A DNA stretch of 64,000 nt from Laguncularia racemosa (GCA_037954665.1 JBBMOL010000431.1:234201-298200); one strand, 5' to 3'. Counted from the stretch's first letter, positions 1 through 12,934 are shown. Made by a program: numbers and translations. Notes: a model not told the origin generated them from the sequence alone.

Positions 1-1300
1 AGAAAGAGAAAAATATTATACCAATTGAAATCTAAACATTGGCCAAAAGGCCAAGGACTACAATTATACCTGTGGCAAAATCTTCAGACTCAATACTCTT
101 TAGACTACTGAGCCTTAACATATAAATGCCTATCTGCTGCCATTGTAAGTTTACAGCACATAAGTGTACAGCCCATGCTCTCTACAATTGTACCTAGGAC
201 TATCATATATTTCAACTGCATTTGTTATTACATTATCATCATAAGTTGTCCCGCAACAACAGCTAATACAAGCCAATCCGAATCCTGCAACTAAGGTTTC
301 AGCCTTGAAAATCTTGTACAGATCCAACTACATCAGGTCATGATTACAATGTTCCAAGAATTTGTATGGATGTGAAATATATGTAATTCCATTCATTAAA
401 CAATATCTTCCACAAGTTGCCGAAGAGAGAGTTAATAATAAAGAAAAAAGGTGAAATCACATCTCTGGCATGACCTATGTGCTTCATTGATATGTCAACT
501 TCAATCAACACTAAATTTATCGTCTTATAATGATGTGATGAGAGATAACAAGGGCATAGTGTTAGAGACTAGCAGATATCCTTCAATCAACACTAAATTT
601 ATTGTCAAATAATGATGTGATGAGAGATAACAAGGGCAGAGTGTTAGAGAGTAGTAGATATCCGAGGATCACCTTACAAATGAGCTCTCCCTAAAACCCT
701 CTGGCTATTAACAGATTATTCCTTACTGCTAGCGTGCTAACTCGTGTTCCTCCAGGAGACTTCCGGGGTGTTTCCAAGGAAGAAAAGGAAGCTTAAGTGC
801 CGATCTTGATTGAGAACAAATGCGATACACGGCCAGAAGTTGCACACATATAATCAAGGTTAAAATGCACAAATTTTGTAAGCATTTCATCTTCTTTCAT
901 AGTCAAGAAAGCTAGTATCCTTAACTAAAAAGAACAATTGGAGAATGTCCGGCATCTCATCAAGCTACTTTGCAAGTAATAATCACAGACACGACATGAT
1001 CCGTCTGCAAGACCCTACATGCCTATCACATTGAATAAATTTTCACAATGACACCACATGATGCATCTGTACTTCACAAAATTACATTTATAGCCCTAAG
1101 CCATATTTTCTTCATCGACAATAAATTGCGAGAACAAACAAAATGAACAGTATGAAAAGGAAGCTAGAAACAAGATGCAGACCTGAATGGAGTTTCTCGA
1201 AAATTAGGGTTTGCTGATTATTACTCCTGAAGGGTTGAGCCGAATTATGTGGATGTTGAAGCACCAATTAAAACATTGTAAGTAAAATATTATTTGAAGG
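1..1300. other. AT-rich non-coding left edge, possible 5' exon of a minus-strand gene
   Basis: No open reading frame of useful length is seen on either strand. Read on the minus strand, about 1260 to 1180 looks like a plant 5' leader: it contains AAACCCTAATTTTC and then ATTCAG followed by GTCTGC, which resembles a splice donor. If so, a gene would continue leftwards beyond the window with introns inside this stretch. This is inference from composition only; no exon with coding potential could be confirmed. Confidence 0.25.
500..663. repeat. 82-bp tandem duplication (two copies)
   Basis: Two adjacent copies of an approximately 82-bp unit, starting at 501 and 583, both begin TCAATCAACACTAAATTTAT and both contain the stretch TGATGTGATGAGAGATAACA. 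They differ at only a handful of positions, so the duplication looks fairly recent. No coding potential or transposon termini are visible in it. Confidence 0.85.
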
Positions 1301-4300
1301 TTTGTGCCGAATTTAACATCCACATGACTCGGCTTATGTATCGTTTTCCATTACAATTTTCCTGGGATGTTATCCTTCTCAAGCATTGTAAGGATTAACA
1401 CTGTGTAACGATTTTTTAGAGAAGAAAATAAGCATAAACAACTAAAAAGGTACAGCAATGAATAAAAATAAAAGAGAAATATAATTTTTATTTTTGTTTT
1501 TAAAAATATAGAAAAGAGAAATGAAGGAAATAAAGAAAAAGGTTTTCAAATGAAGGAAATAGACATAAAGTTATATTATTTTATTTTGATAAATATTGTT
1601 ATAAGTTATAATTTTATAATTTTTTATTTATTTTCACATATTCTTATTCATTTCTCTTCAATTTTGAAAAGAATAGAAATGAATTTCAAAATAAAATTAT
1701 TCCCACTCATTTGTTTCATTTTTAACTATTTTTACTCTTTACTTAATTTATTAAGCATAATATTTCTTCCAACTTCTATCTATTTTCTTCTATTTCCACT
1801 AATTTAATTCAATCTAAACACACTTTTACTCTTTTTCTTTTTTTCTAAAAACACTTTAAAACCTAATCTAAAACCTATCCATTTTCCACATGCTAAAATC
1901 TTAACACTATCTTTGGGAAGAGGGAAAAGAGAAGGAAAAAATGGGGAGAAAAAGAATTAAGAAGTAAAATATCCAATTCTTTGGGAAGATGGGAGAATTA
2001 GGAGAGAGAGGAACGATAGAGGAATTATTTCTCTGAACCCCATTCTTTTTTTTTTCCTCCCAAATTGGAAAGAAAGGGAAAAGGAAATTAGAAAAAAGAC
2101 TATATTTCCTTATTTGAATCTCTTTTATTTGTCTTTTCTTCCTCTTTTCATAATTTTAAAGTATATTAGTAATTTTACATTTTATCTTCTTTTATCTTCA
2201 ATAATTATTATAAGTCCTTCCATTTTCTTCCCTTCACTATCCAAACACATAAGAAGGAATTAAGTACTCATTTAATTTTTTTTATTCACATTTTTGCCTT
2301 ATATATTCCTTCATTGCTAATTCTTTCCCTCATGTCAAAAACAATGTAACACGAATTGTCAAATTTTTTCAATTGATTATATGCTTTTGAATTTTTTTTC
2401 TTTTATGATAAAAAAAAAATCTCAAGATAATAACATTAGAGGTACCCACACTTTTACAATTTTTTTTTTAATACATGGGCTTTTAGAAATGAAACAAATT
2501 AGTGTCTCCTTTATAAAGATTGTTATTATATATATATATTATGAAAGATGAATAAAAAAATAATAAATTATGATAGTACATAAAAATAGAAAAATAAAAG
2601 GATATGTCCTAGTCTCAAAATTGTAATGCATGTGGATTTTGCAATCAATGCCCAACCTTTGTAAGCTTTATATCGCAAAAAAATTATTATGAAATTTATT
2701 GTACTTAACAGATAATAATGAGTATACTTTTTTAAATTGATCACTCAAGATAAAATTCGAAACTAAAAGAGATGTTATTTGATTTTTCTATTCTAAACCT
2801 TTATGGAAGTGACCACTATGAGATGCATATTTGATAATATTTCTAACATGGTATGGGTCATGAGATTTTTAATGATATAATGTTTAAAAAATTGAATATT
2901 GTACTTGAAAGTTACGTATAGTTAAAAATTGTGATAATTGTAAGTATATACTTGAACTATTGGTTAAATGTAGATAAATTCATAAACTTTCAAAATATGA
3001 ATTTACATCCCATAAAATCTAAAAATATGTAAATAATTATCATATTATTGCATGAATATCAAAATCATAACTAAAAGAACTATAAATAGAGAGTAAAGGT
3101 TTTGGCGATATTTTATGACTTATGTGCTATTTCTTTCTATAAACTTACAAGGGTTAAGTTATATTTTAGAAATTTAAGAAGTCTGTATGGATTTAACCAA
3201 TAATCTAGAAAATATATGTGCAATTTTCCCTTAAAATTTTAAATTACATAGGGCTTAAATTATTTTTTAAAATTGTAATATAAGGTCTATAAGCTGGGAG
3301 TTGTCCAAAAAAAAAAAAGTACTTAATATGGAATTGTTATCGTGGAGCAAAATAAGAAAAGATATGGGATTGATTTTGTCGACACAAAACTGACATAAGA
3401 TTGCTTCAATTAATATGGAGCCAAGTAGGACATGAGATCGAGTCAGACGGTTGGCATGAACCCCACATTGATTTTGTCGGCACATAATTCTATTTAATTT
3501 TTCTTTAGTTATTGTTAGCTATATACCATCATTATCAATATGAAATTTAGAAGACAATATATAAAATAACGATAAATGACAACAACAGTGATAGCAACAA
3601 CAACAATAGTTCTGCTAAGTAGTAATAATGAGATTGATAGTTGCCTAGAGGATTATTATAGTTTACTAAATGTTGCACTGAAGTGTATGTTCCCGCTTTA
3701 TTAGTAGATATATAATATTATTATAATACTGTAAGGTAAATAGCATTGATTACGTACGTGTGTATATATATGTTATATACGCGTGCGCACCGTGCAATTC
3801 ACATGCAATATATGGATATAGATACTTTTTCGATTTGTATTTATGGAAATCGAAAAAGAGAAACAATGGGTAAGAGGTAAAATCAACCAAGCGAAATTGC
3901 AAGGTTGAGACATTTTCGTAGTTTCCATTACATTTTGTAGTAAGAAAAGGTTCCCGAGCCGAGTAAAGTTTTCCGGACAACTAAAATTCAATCATCCTTA
4001 AGGTTTGTACTTATAAATTTGGAGAAAATAGAACCTTATAGTTATGATTTAAATTATATTTTATTATTATTGTTGATTTTAAAAAGTGTTAATACAAAGT
4101 TTTGTAGAGATTATTAAAAATTTAGGATGTATCATAGAGTATTACAATAATACTAGAGAAAATTATAATTACAACTATTAATTATTTCTATTGATGGTTA
4201 TTTTAATGATATATGGTTGATAAAGTGTTAGAAAATGGATTTCATGGTTAAGGTCTAATTTGAGATGTTATAGATCAAGTACTTAATAAGAGAAGTCAAA

Positions 4301-6190
4301 TAAACTGGTGTCTAATGGAAAAAAAAAAAAAAAAAAGGTCAATTGCATTGAAAGGTGGTCAATTGCATAGCTAATTCAGTCGATTATATTGTAACTAGGT
4401 TATTACATCAAGGATTTAGGGAAAGGCAGTCAACCAAATTTAAAAAATGGACTACTTTGTGTGTTAAGGAGGTTTTAGTTAACCTAATTTCATCTATGGC
4501 TAACTAATTTGGAGTAATTTTAAGATTTTAGAGTTAAGAGCATGATATCTTTTGTAATAATTAAGATATTAATCGATTATCTTATGAGCGATTATAAAAT
4601 TATCTTTAAAGTCAAATTATTTACAGGTTGATAATCTACATGAACTTATATGATAATTTAAAGTGTAGATTGCACTTCAATTTTAATTTTAAAATCGAAA
4701 AAACTTCGTCAAAGTATATCATATATGAAACTAATAGGTTTTGTAGAGTGCAAAAATGAATTATTAAGCTTTAGCCCAATAACAACCTAGGCTTGTGTAA
4801 GGACCGCTAATATAAAAGTCATGACTTAGAACCTAAGTTAGAACTTAGCCTAATAACAACTAAATTTACCCTAGAATGGTAATGATACACCTTAAACTTT
4901 AGTTTTCCATTTGATAAATCACCAAAAGTGAAGTAAAGAGAAAAGATTACTCCACTGTTAGGATAATTGAACCCTTAATCAAAGAATTAAATACCTCTTA
5001 ACCATCTAATATAGTTAGGAAGCCTAAAAAATGATAAACCCTAAAAACCTTAGATAGGAATTAGAAAATTTACCATAATTGCAAAAAAATAGTAAAAAAG
5101 GATCAAAAAGCTTAGGAGCCAAAATTTACCCTAAAAGTAAAAAGTTATAGTAAAAGTAAAAATTTTAGTATAATTTTAAAACAATTAAAGTAAAAGTAAA
5201 AAATCTATAGTAAAAAGTAAAATAGTAATTAGTAAATTGTACAAAATAAATAAATAGTAAAAAGATGAAATGAAGATATTGATAATGACCTATGCCTCAT
5301 CTATACATGACATGAAAGGATTGTTGTCTACACCTAATAACCACACATTAATTTTGAAAATTAGAGGAAAAAAAATAGAATAATATAGTAAAATACATAA
5401 ATTTGATAAAATATGCTATAAAAAAACCATTAAAACACCAAAAATTAATTACTCAACTTATTAGATGTCACCTTGCATGTAAAAGGATAGTAAAAAAAAA
5501 AAAAAAAGGAAACAAAGTTTGAAAAATTCGTAGGAAAATAAAAAAATAATAAAAAAGTATCAAAACAACCCCAATAATTCACCAAAAATCATGAAAAATT
5601 GACCAAACACCTATTAAACCACATGGAATACATGTATAAATTTCCAGAATTGTTCACCTACCAAAGCATTTAAAAATTAATTTTTTAGGTGGTGAAATAC
5701 CTATATATACTGCCAAACCCCCCTCTCTCTTCTCAAATCGCAATTGTTGGCCTCTAAACATAATAAAGGGTTGATACAAGGAGCTTACTTCTTTCCTTGA
5801 TGGTGACCAACAATAGGTAGGGGGTGGTGGTGGCCGTCATGGTAGTGGTTTGAAGCTTAGGTCGGTTTTTGGTTTTATATTTATATCTTAGCATTTTGGT
5901 CTCTTTTCTTCATGCCCTTGCAACTATAAGTCCCCAATGTTTTTACTTAATTATGGTAATTTTCCTATATTTAATTTTCTATGTTTAGTTTTTTTTTTTT
6001 TGCTAGTTTTAGTACTATATTATATAATTCACTAGTTTAACATAAAATTACATAAGACTAGGTTATGGCTTGATTCTGACTTCTATACTTTACATATGAT
6101 ATTTTATACTATTCAAAGTAATTTAGAACATTTTTCACCACTTAATAGGATATTTTTAAATTATCTAGTATTTTATATCCTTTTTTTAAG
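1301..6190. other. AT-rich intergenic DNA without recognisable genes
   Basis: This stretch holds poly-A and poly-T runs (for example 4319-4337 and 5992-6001), A-rich repeats of the AGTAAAAGTAAAA type around 5080-5250, and short AT dinucleotide runs. The short open frames here are low-complexity, rich in F, I, L and Y, and not convincing as genes. Around 5700-5760 there is a TATATATA box followed by pyrimidine-rich sequence, which could be an old promoter or LTR remnant, but no matching partner LTR is seen in the window. Confidence 0.6.
1911..2250. repeat. Possible MITE-like foldback element
   Basis: The left end (TTTGGGAAGAGGGAAAAG followed by a GGAAAAAATGG box) is an imperfect reverse complement of the right end (CCATTTTCTTCCCTTC followed by ACTATCCAAACAC). 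The interior is AT-rich and non-coding. Termini like this occur in common plant MITEs, but a clean target-site duplication was not found, so both the borders and the class are uncertain. Confidence 0.35.
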
Positions 6191-6542
6191 GAAAATTACA
6201 AATAAGAGAATTAATGTTTAGAGTCAAATTCAAATAGAGGATTAAACTTTTAAATGGTTAAAATAAATTATTAATACTATGCTAAGTAGTTAAAATAGAG
6301 ATCAAACTTTTATGTGATTAAAATTGAGGATCAAATTTTTTTAAATGATTCAAATAGAAAATCCAATATTATATTATAAACGTGCTTAGTGGTTAAAAAA
6401 CAGAATATGTTATTATTTGTAATAATGCCATAATGGGATCCCTCTTTGAACTATTTACCATAACCTTTATTTGAATCACTTTAAAGTTCAATTTTCTATT
6501 GAAACCTGATTCTAAATATTGATGCCCTTACTTGTAATTTTC
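6191..6542. mobile_element. MITE with about 60-bp terminal inverted repeats
   Basis: The left end begins GAAAATTACAAATAAGAG and the right end finishes CTTGTAATTTTC. The first 60 bases are an imperfect inverted repeat of the last 60. The inside contains short tandem degenerate copies of a motif like CAAATAGAGGATTAAACTTTT. It is non-coding and about 352 bp long, all consistent with a miniature inverted-repeat transposable element. The flanks are T-rich, so no target duplication can be assigned with confidence. Confidence 0.65.
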
Positions 6543-7098
6543 TTTTATTTTTTTACAATAAAATAACTAAAATATCAATATTTTAATAATTTTATGAAAA
6601 ATTCTAGTTTTCATTTTCCTTCAAATTTAAGTCATTTACACTTTGTTTTAATGATATAATGCACTAAAAGGGTCAATTTTGATAATCTCTTTACTATGGT
6701 TCTCATAATATGTTTACTAATACTTGAACACAAAGATACTTGCTTAAAATTAATCTTAATAACAAACATTTTATTTGATCATATATGATCCACTTCTTAC
6801 CTTAGGAATAACATATTTACAACATCTTGCTTTTCAAACTCTAAAATTGTATAGTATTTTAATTAAACAAGTCATAGTTCTATCAACTTTTTCCTAAAAT
6901 AGATAGTTCACTATATAACAAGCATACAACATAAAAGCAAAATGAATGAAACTATTCCAAATTATCTTAATTCTTTGATTTACTTATTTTTAGGAACTTC
7001 TAGAGCCACCAATAGAAAGAAAGGGTATCACACTTGAATTCCAAACAAATATGTGGCGTGGCTCATAGCAATTTCATTATGTTAATTAAGAGATTGTA

Positions 7099-7877
7099 TG
7101 ATGGAGATCAAGCTAGGAGGATTGGTCAAAGGAGCACAGACCCACTTAAAGTGTTGGTTAGACCATTGACACTAGCTAAAGCTAAGAGACTTAAGGAAGC
7201 ACTTAGTGGATTAGTTAAATTAGTGCGAGAAGAGGAGAATCACACATGTTTGAGTTAAGAGGAACTAAGGATTGTGAACCTACTTGAAGTGTGGATCCTG
7301 GATGTGGAGGTCAAGGAAGATTGGTAAAGGCCACCGGCCTAAAACCATGGAAGGCCACCGATGTTGGTGGTGAAAGCTACCGACCTAAGTAGCTGGCATT
7401 GATAGAGAAGAAAGCTGGCTTTGATGAATTCAAAGCCACAGGCCTTGAGTGCCGGCTTAGGAGAAAATCTAAGCCGAACTTAGATTATTTTAGGTCATCG
7501 ACTTTGCTTGTTTTCCTTAGCTAAAGTAGGGTTTTGTATGTCGTTTTGTTTCTTCATTTTTATGGGACTATAAATAGTCATCGTACACACATTGTAAAGA
7601 AAATCCTTGAAAGTTTATTCGTATTGGAGAGTAAATTTCTCTTTGGTTCTTATACAAATTATTGAACTTATCAGGTTGTGAATCCATAGCATTCACCTTC
7701 AAAATTATCAATCGATCCTTCTATAATCGATTGTAGCGTTAACACTTATACCAAGGTTCTTGTCTCCATATATAGACAATGGGTCATGGTTCCACTTTGT
7801 TCTTGATAGAATTCTTGGTTGTGAGATTGTCAAATCTAGGTTTTGGGTTTTGTCACGGATTAGCAGGGTTCGTATTA
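7099..7877 (+). repeat. 5' LTR of element A
   Basis: It begins TGATGGAGATC and ends TTCGTATTA, where the 3' LTR has TTCATATCA, so the terminal CA has mutated. A TATA box (CTATAAATA) lies at about 7568. The first ~160 bp encode a remnant of the gag-pol C-terminal tail (pattern VRPLT..KAKRLKEALSGL), so the polyprotein originally ran into the LTR. The U3 part at 7325-7455 carries GC-rich CCGGCC / GGCCACCGG motifs. Confidence 0.9.
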
Positions 7878-7881
7878 GTTT

Positions 7882-7893
7882 TGGTATTAGAGC
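7882..7893 (+). other. Primer-binding site of element A (initiator tRNA-Met type)
   Basis: TGGTATTAGAGC lies four bases after the 5' LTR. It differs by one C-to-T change from TGGTATCAGAGC, which is complementary to the 3' end of plant initiator tRNA-Met. Confidence 0.8.
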
Positions 7894-8456
7894 AATCAAG
7901 TTTGTTAGGATCACCTATCCTTTGTTATCTTAATTACTTATTTTTAAATTTAGGGTTTGAATAAAAAAAAAAGTTCAAATCTTTGTGTTATCTATTCATC
8001 GTGTTAGGTTCATTATTGACAATTATTGTTTACGTTCATTGAACAATTTGTCTAAGTTTTTGTTTGAATAGTTAAAAGAAAAAAAATCGTTCCTTCGAAT
8101 TCATTCTATAAGTTCGATTTCAGTTCAATTGTTGTTAGTGTTTGAAAGGAATCGTACAAACTTACTTTCTTAAAACTAAAAAAAAAAAGGGGGGGTCTTA
8201 CGAAATTGATGCTTTCAAGTTTATGTTAATCCTTCATAAAGTTCTAAGCTTTTCATTGAATCTTGTCAAAATGTGCTACATTCTACGAGCTGTTTAGAGA
8301 ATTTTTTTGTGGATTTTTGCAAGAACAACTCCAATTGAATTGTTAGTTCCAAAAGGACCGAAAGAGGAATTTTGAGTGGGTTAAGGTTTGGTGAGAACAG
8401 TTGAGCGATTTGAGTGAAACATGCGAGCGAGTGATTTGTGAGGTTTTAATATTGTT

Positions 8457-9680
8457 TTGTATAACAATATGTTGAACAAAAATTCTCCAAAAAGTGTGAT
8501 GGGTGGAATTGACATGAAATTGATCTTGGAAACTCTAACTACTAAGATAGAAAGAATGTTTAGAGTGGAGATGGATCAACTTCATGAGCAGATAAAGAAA
8601 AATTTTAAGCAGTCACAAAATGCTTCTACAGGATGTAGGAGGGATAGAATGCTATGAAGGGTAGTGCGAATGGAAGAAGATAAATGGGCTAGGGAAGGAT
8701 TTGTAGATGAATCTAATCAAGATTCAATTGTAGGTTATAGGAGGAATGTATGGAGGAATAGAGGAGCTAGGAATGAGGAAGATAACAACTTGGGGAATAT
8801 AAAGATGAAAATCCCTTCCTTTTAAGGGAAGAATGACATCGAGGTATATTTAGAGTGGGAGAAGAAGGTGGAGTTGATATTTGAATGCTACAATTATTCT
8901 GAAGCTAAGAAGGTAAAGCTCACTACCATCAAGTTCTCAAATTATGTAATTTTTTAGTGAGATTAGCTATTATTGAATAGAAAGAGGAATATGGAGCCAC
9001 TAGTTAGAGACATGGGAGGAGATGAAGAGGATCATGAGGAAGAAATTTGTGCCTACATACTACTATAGGGAATTATACAACAAATTACAAACCCTTAAGT
9101 AAGGTAATTGTAGTGTGGAGGAATATCATAAGGAGATAGAGGTTATCATGATTCGAGCTAATATTGAGGAGGACCAAGAGGCGACTATGACAAGGTTCTT
9201 AACTGGCTTAAATAGAGAGATTTAGAATGTGGTGGAGTTGTAACATTACATTAAATTAGAGGACATAGTGCATATGGCTATTAAAGTTGAGAAGTAACTC
9301 AAGTGGAAGGGTACTGGTACTACATGTGCTACATCCAATTCATCTACTTGGAAAACAACTTCGTAGAAGAAGGAGGTGAAGCAGTTTAAGCCAACTCCTG
9401 AAAAGAAGTCAAAGTCTGCTAACCTTGGAAATCAAGGTAAATTCAATTCTTTTACTTCTAGGAATCATGATATTAAATGCTTTAAATGTTAGGGTAGAGG
9501 TCATGTAGACAGTCAAAGTCCTAATAGAAGAGTTATGGTGATGAGGGACGAACGGGAGGTTGAGACTGATAGTGATTCTATGCCTCCATTGGAGGATGTT
9601 GATGGTGAGGATTGTGCTATTTAGGGAGATTTATTGGTGATTGTGGCTAGGAGAGCTTTGAGTATATAGGTTAGAGAAAA
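8457..9680 (+). pseudogene. gag: Decayed gag of element A
   Basis: Gag forms the retrotransposon particle and binds the RNA. The translation parallels the gag of element B: an N-terminal IERMFRVEMDQLHEQI segment, then a capsid region with the YLEWEKKVELIFECYNY block near 8850, and a zinc knuckle near 9475-9515 reading CFKC, stop, GRGHV, in which the final Cys of the CCHC motif is Ser. Many in-frame stops interrupt it, and most look like CAG or CAA turned into TAG or TAA. One TAG near 9365 lies at the same position as a TAG in element B. The reading frame runs on into protease with no shift, so gag and pol were originally one frame in this family. Confidence 0.8.
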
Positions 9681-10249
9681 GGAAGAGGAGTAGCGGGAGA
9701 ATATTTTTCATACTAGATGCTTAGTTCAAAACAAAGTGTGTAGTGTGATTACAGATGGTAGGAGTTATACTAACGTGGCAAGTGCAGCTACGGTTGAGAA
9801 ATAAAGACTTCCCACTAGTAAGCATCCTTGACCTTATAAATTGTAGTGGTTGAAGTGAGGGTGAGCAAGTAGGTGTTAGTTGCTTTTTGCATTGGGAGGT
9901 ATGAAGATGATGTTTTATGTGACATAGTTTCGATGCAGGCTAGTCACTTGTTGCTTAAATGACCATGGCAATTTGATAGGAGGGTTAAGTATGACGGCTT
10001 TACCAATAAGTATTCCTTTGAGCACAATCAAAGGCCAGTTACTCTTGTGCCTTTGACACCTAAGCAAGTTTATGAGGATTAGGTGAAATTGCAAAAAGAG
10101 AGTGGTCAAAAGAAAGGGTGTGATAAAAAGACTACGAGTGAGATTACAAAAGGAAAAGAGAGGGAAGATGAGACTTGTGAGAAAATAAAGAGAAAAGCTA
10201 AGAGAAAAGTAGAGAGAAACACAAATGTTTATGCAAGGGCAAGTGAGGT
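9681..10249 (+). pseudogene. Decayed protease region of element A
   Basis: The frame continues from gag through RENIFHTRC into an aspartic-protease-like segment where the active-site block reads DGRSYTNV; element B has DGGSCTNV. It then passes through a GRYEDDVLCD-like segment and a K/E-rich linker. Stops are frequent. The region is cut by the insertion of element N at 10255, and the linker to RT resumes at 15045. The charged linker (10083-10270) stays open for some distance but is only the low-complexity spacer seen also in element B. Confidence 0.75.
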
Positions 10250-10254
10250 TAAGA

Positions 10255-11294
10255 TGATAGGAATAAAAATCTGACAAGACCTATCATTAGGGCAAGAACT
10301 AAAGGATTTCAAACCTTGGCGATGAGGGCCCATTTTGAGCAGATCGACCCCGGAATTATTTATATATTAACCTCTTTTCTATTATTCTTGTATTGTGTTT
10401 TCCAACAGGCACACTTATCATATTCTATAGGGTAATGGACAAACTCCCTCAGACTCAGCTTGTGGGTTATCCATGGACCGACCTAAACCGGCAATGAGCT
10501 AAGCCAATGGATCCTATAGAAGACCGACATCTTGAAGACCATTTCTTTTATATATTTATTCTTTTATGAACTATTTTGGTTGTATTTTGGTTTTTGGACA
10601 CTTTTATTTCCTTATAATTTTCATTTAGGGCTAGCCATCTTAAAAGTGGCAAACTTGTAATTTTGACCACTTTCTAACCCTAGGAGTAGTAAGTATAAAT
10701 ACTTGCTTAAGAGAGGGTTTGAGGAGGCCATATTTTGAAGAATTGAGAGTTCATTTTCACATGAGGATTAGGGTTCCTAATTTTCATTAGACTCTTATCA
10801 ATTTCAATCCCAAGAGTTGAAATTGTGACGAGTGTAACACCTTGAAATTGTGAGTAGTATCAATTTCATTTTGTTGTGATTTATTTTCTTCTTTAGTGTG
10901 TCATATCTAGGGGTGAATTGAGATAGTTCTTGGACAGATTTGCTTCCTATTATTTTCGGATTCTTGTGTTTAATTAAGATCCTTTGCATTTGAATTCGGT
11001 TTTTTCCTTGAAGATTACTTCTTGAAACATGATTACCACTTGTGGAAAGGGATTCTTAGAATTGAAGATTTCTTTGAATTTGTGGATTATTCACGTGGGA
11101 TTATATGTGATTAGTGTGATGTTAGAAGAGATTATTATTGTGGTATCACAATTGCAACATTGAGTATTTGGTTTTCATTTCACCTTCACTAGGTTCACGC
11201 AATTTTGCCCTGTTTGGAACCGGTTTTGTTGGTGACTTGAGTTTGTTTTTCTTAAGTTTTTTAATTGTGCTTCCAAGTGGATTTAGGCACATAA
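10255..11294 (+). repeat. 5' LTR of element N
   Basis: It begins TGATAGGAATAAAAATC and includes a TATA box (GTATAAAT, about 10693). It matches 13999-15039 along its whole length. The start of the LTR contains the sequence that, in the 3' copy, encodes the end of the element's protein. Confidence 0.9.
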
Positions 11295-11300
11295 TCTTTT

Positions 11301-11312
11301 TGGTATCAGAGC
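11301..11312 (+). other. Primer-binding site of element N (tRNA-iMet)
   Basis: TGGTATCAGAGC is a perfect match to the complement of the 3' end of plant initiator tRNA-Met, six bases after the LTR end. Confidence 0.85.
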
Positions 11313-12934
11313 ACAAGTTGAGAGAAGGGATTAAGTGTTGGTTAATTTCGTGATTATCATCTTCAATTAGGGTTCTTCATATTTGAACCGAAATTGTGTG
11401 TTGTGGATTTAAGTTGCGAAATTGTCTTGATTGAAAATCTAATTTGTTGCTTGTTGGAGTTGGATTGAAGGGTTTGTTGTAGCTTCTTGTGGTTGATCCA
11501 TTTTGTGGAAGGGAAGGAGTAGAAGTGTGTTATTCATTCAAAATTTTGAATTTGAAATTTACCCTATCCATACCATGATTGATGTGTTGTTTGAAGAAGC
11601 TTGTGGAGTGTGTTGTGTGAATCCTTATGCAATTTGGAATTGGAGCATTTGTAATTTCCAGATTTAAAGTGTGTGGAGGGATAAGCATCCATTTGAAATT
11701 CAAATACCTTCTTTAAGTTTGAAAGCAATTCATTGAGTAGCATTGAATAAGTGTTATTTGAATTTGAATTGTTTTTTACCGTTTGTGGAGAAGGTTGCAT
11801 TTAGTGGAGTGATTTCAAATTTGAATTTTGTTGCTGCCATTGCTTGTGGTTTATGGTGTGAATGGGAGTTGTTTAGTGTCAAGGATGTGTACACCTTGAA
11901 GTATTGTATGTAGAGTTGTGCTTATAAAAAAAAAAAATTGTGTAGGTTGTTACACCGCGGTTGTATGTGTATGAATTGTGGTGTAAAAAGGAGTATTGAA
12001 TTGTTGGCATTGTGTTTGTATGTTGAGTGAGGGAATTGCCATTTGTGAATTTGTGGAAGTTGTGTGGAGCAAGGTGCTGCACATTAAGGCTAAAGTGTGA
12101 GAGTGTAGTGCATGGATAACAAACCGTGAAGGGGAAGAGTAGTGTTACAATTGTGAAGTGGAATTTTGTAGTGTGTGCATTTTTGGAAATTTGAGGAATC
12201 ACAATTGTCATTTTTCATATTTGAAATCAGAATTAAAGTGTACATTAAGAAGTCATTTTGAAATTTCAAAACACACATTAAGTCATATTTAATTTTGTGT
12301 CATTTGAATTTGAAATAACTTCTTACCATTTGTGGAATCTTGCACTTATTGAGCTCATTATGAATTTGAAAGTTGAGCTGCCTTTTACTTTGAAGTTGTG
12401 GTTTGATTTTAGTGTAGAAGTGGGGAAGTGTACTGTGATTTGAAGAGGTGTGTGTGTGGAGTTGTGTTTTAATACATTTAGTAAAGGGTGTATGTAATTG
12501 GCGTTGGTTCTTATGTGTGTTGTATAGATACTTGTTGTTGGTGGCTTGAGTAATTGTGGAACCGTGAGCTAAAAGGGGAGTTGTGTGGTGGTGAGTTGTG
12601 CTGTTGTGCTTGTGTTTAAGTGCTGCCCATTGTGAAGTTAATTAGTGTGAAACCAAAGCAAGAAAAGGAAAGTTGAGTAGTGGAATTTAAATTCAAACAA
12701 AACAATTAAAGTGTGAAAGTAATTGAACTCATTACTTAACACTTGTGGTTGAATTTAATTCTTAACTACTTAGAAATAATTGTGTGCACTTCATTTATTT
12801 AACTTTACTTGAAGTACCAATAAACATTTCTTGTATTGGTTGATTGTGAGCACCGTAGGAGTGTAGGGGTATGTAAGGGTGTGTTGCCGTGGTGTGGTGA
12901 AGTATATTGAGGTTGTTGAAATTAGTAAGCAAAA
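11313..12934 (+). other. Long G/T-rich untranslated leader of element N
   Basis: About 1.6 kb between the primer site and the ORF has no plus-strand ORF of note. It is rich in GTTGTG, TTTGAATTTGAA and GTGTGGAG motifs. Open frames on the minus strand here (for example 11879-12211) are rich in His, Thr and Asn and look like compositional artefacts. It may hold packaging or dimerisation signals; that is inference. Confidence 0.6.

Noticed and set aside
720..830. Exon-like stretch with the minus-strand phrase FLGNTPEVSWRNTS
   Set aside because: Short, no splice signals or flanking coding sequence that could be confirmed; left as part of the non-coding left edge.
1550..1807. 85-codon plus-strand open frame
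   Set aside because: Made almost only of F, I, L, Y and S from AT-rich low-complexity DNA; no start context, no homologous pattern.
7034..7258. 74-codon frame as a small gene
   Set aside because: Its second half is the gag-pol tail encoded at the start of element A's LTR; the first part is flanking DNA read through in frame.
11879..12211. 110-codon minus-strand frame rich in His, Thr and Asn
   Set aside because: Lies in the G/T-rich leader of element N; composition explains the absence of stops.
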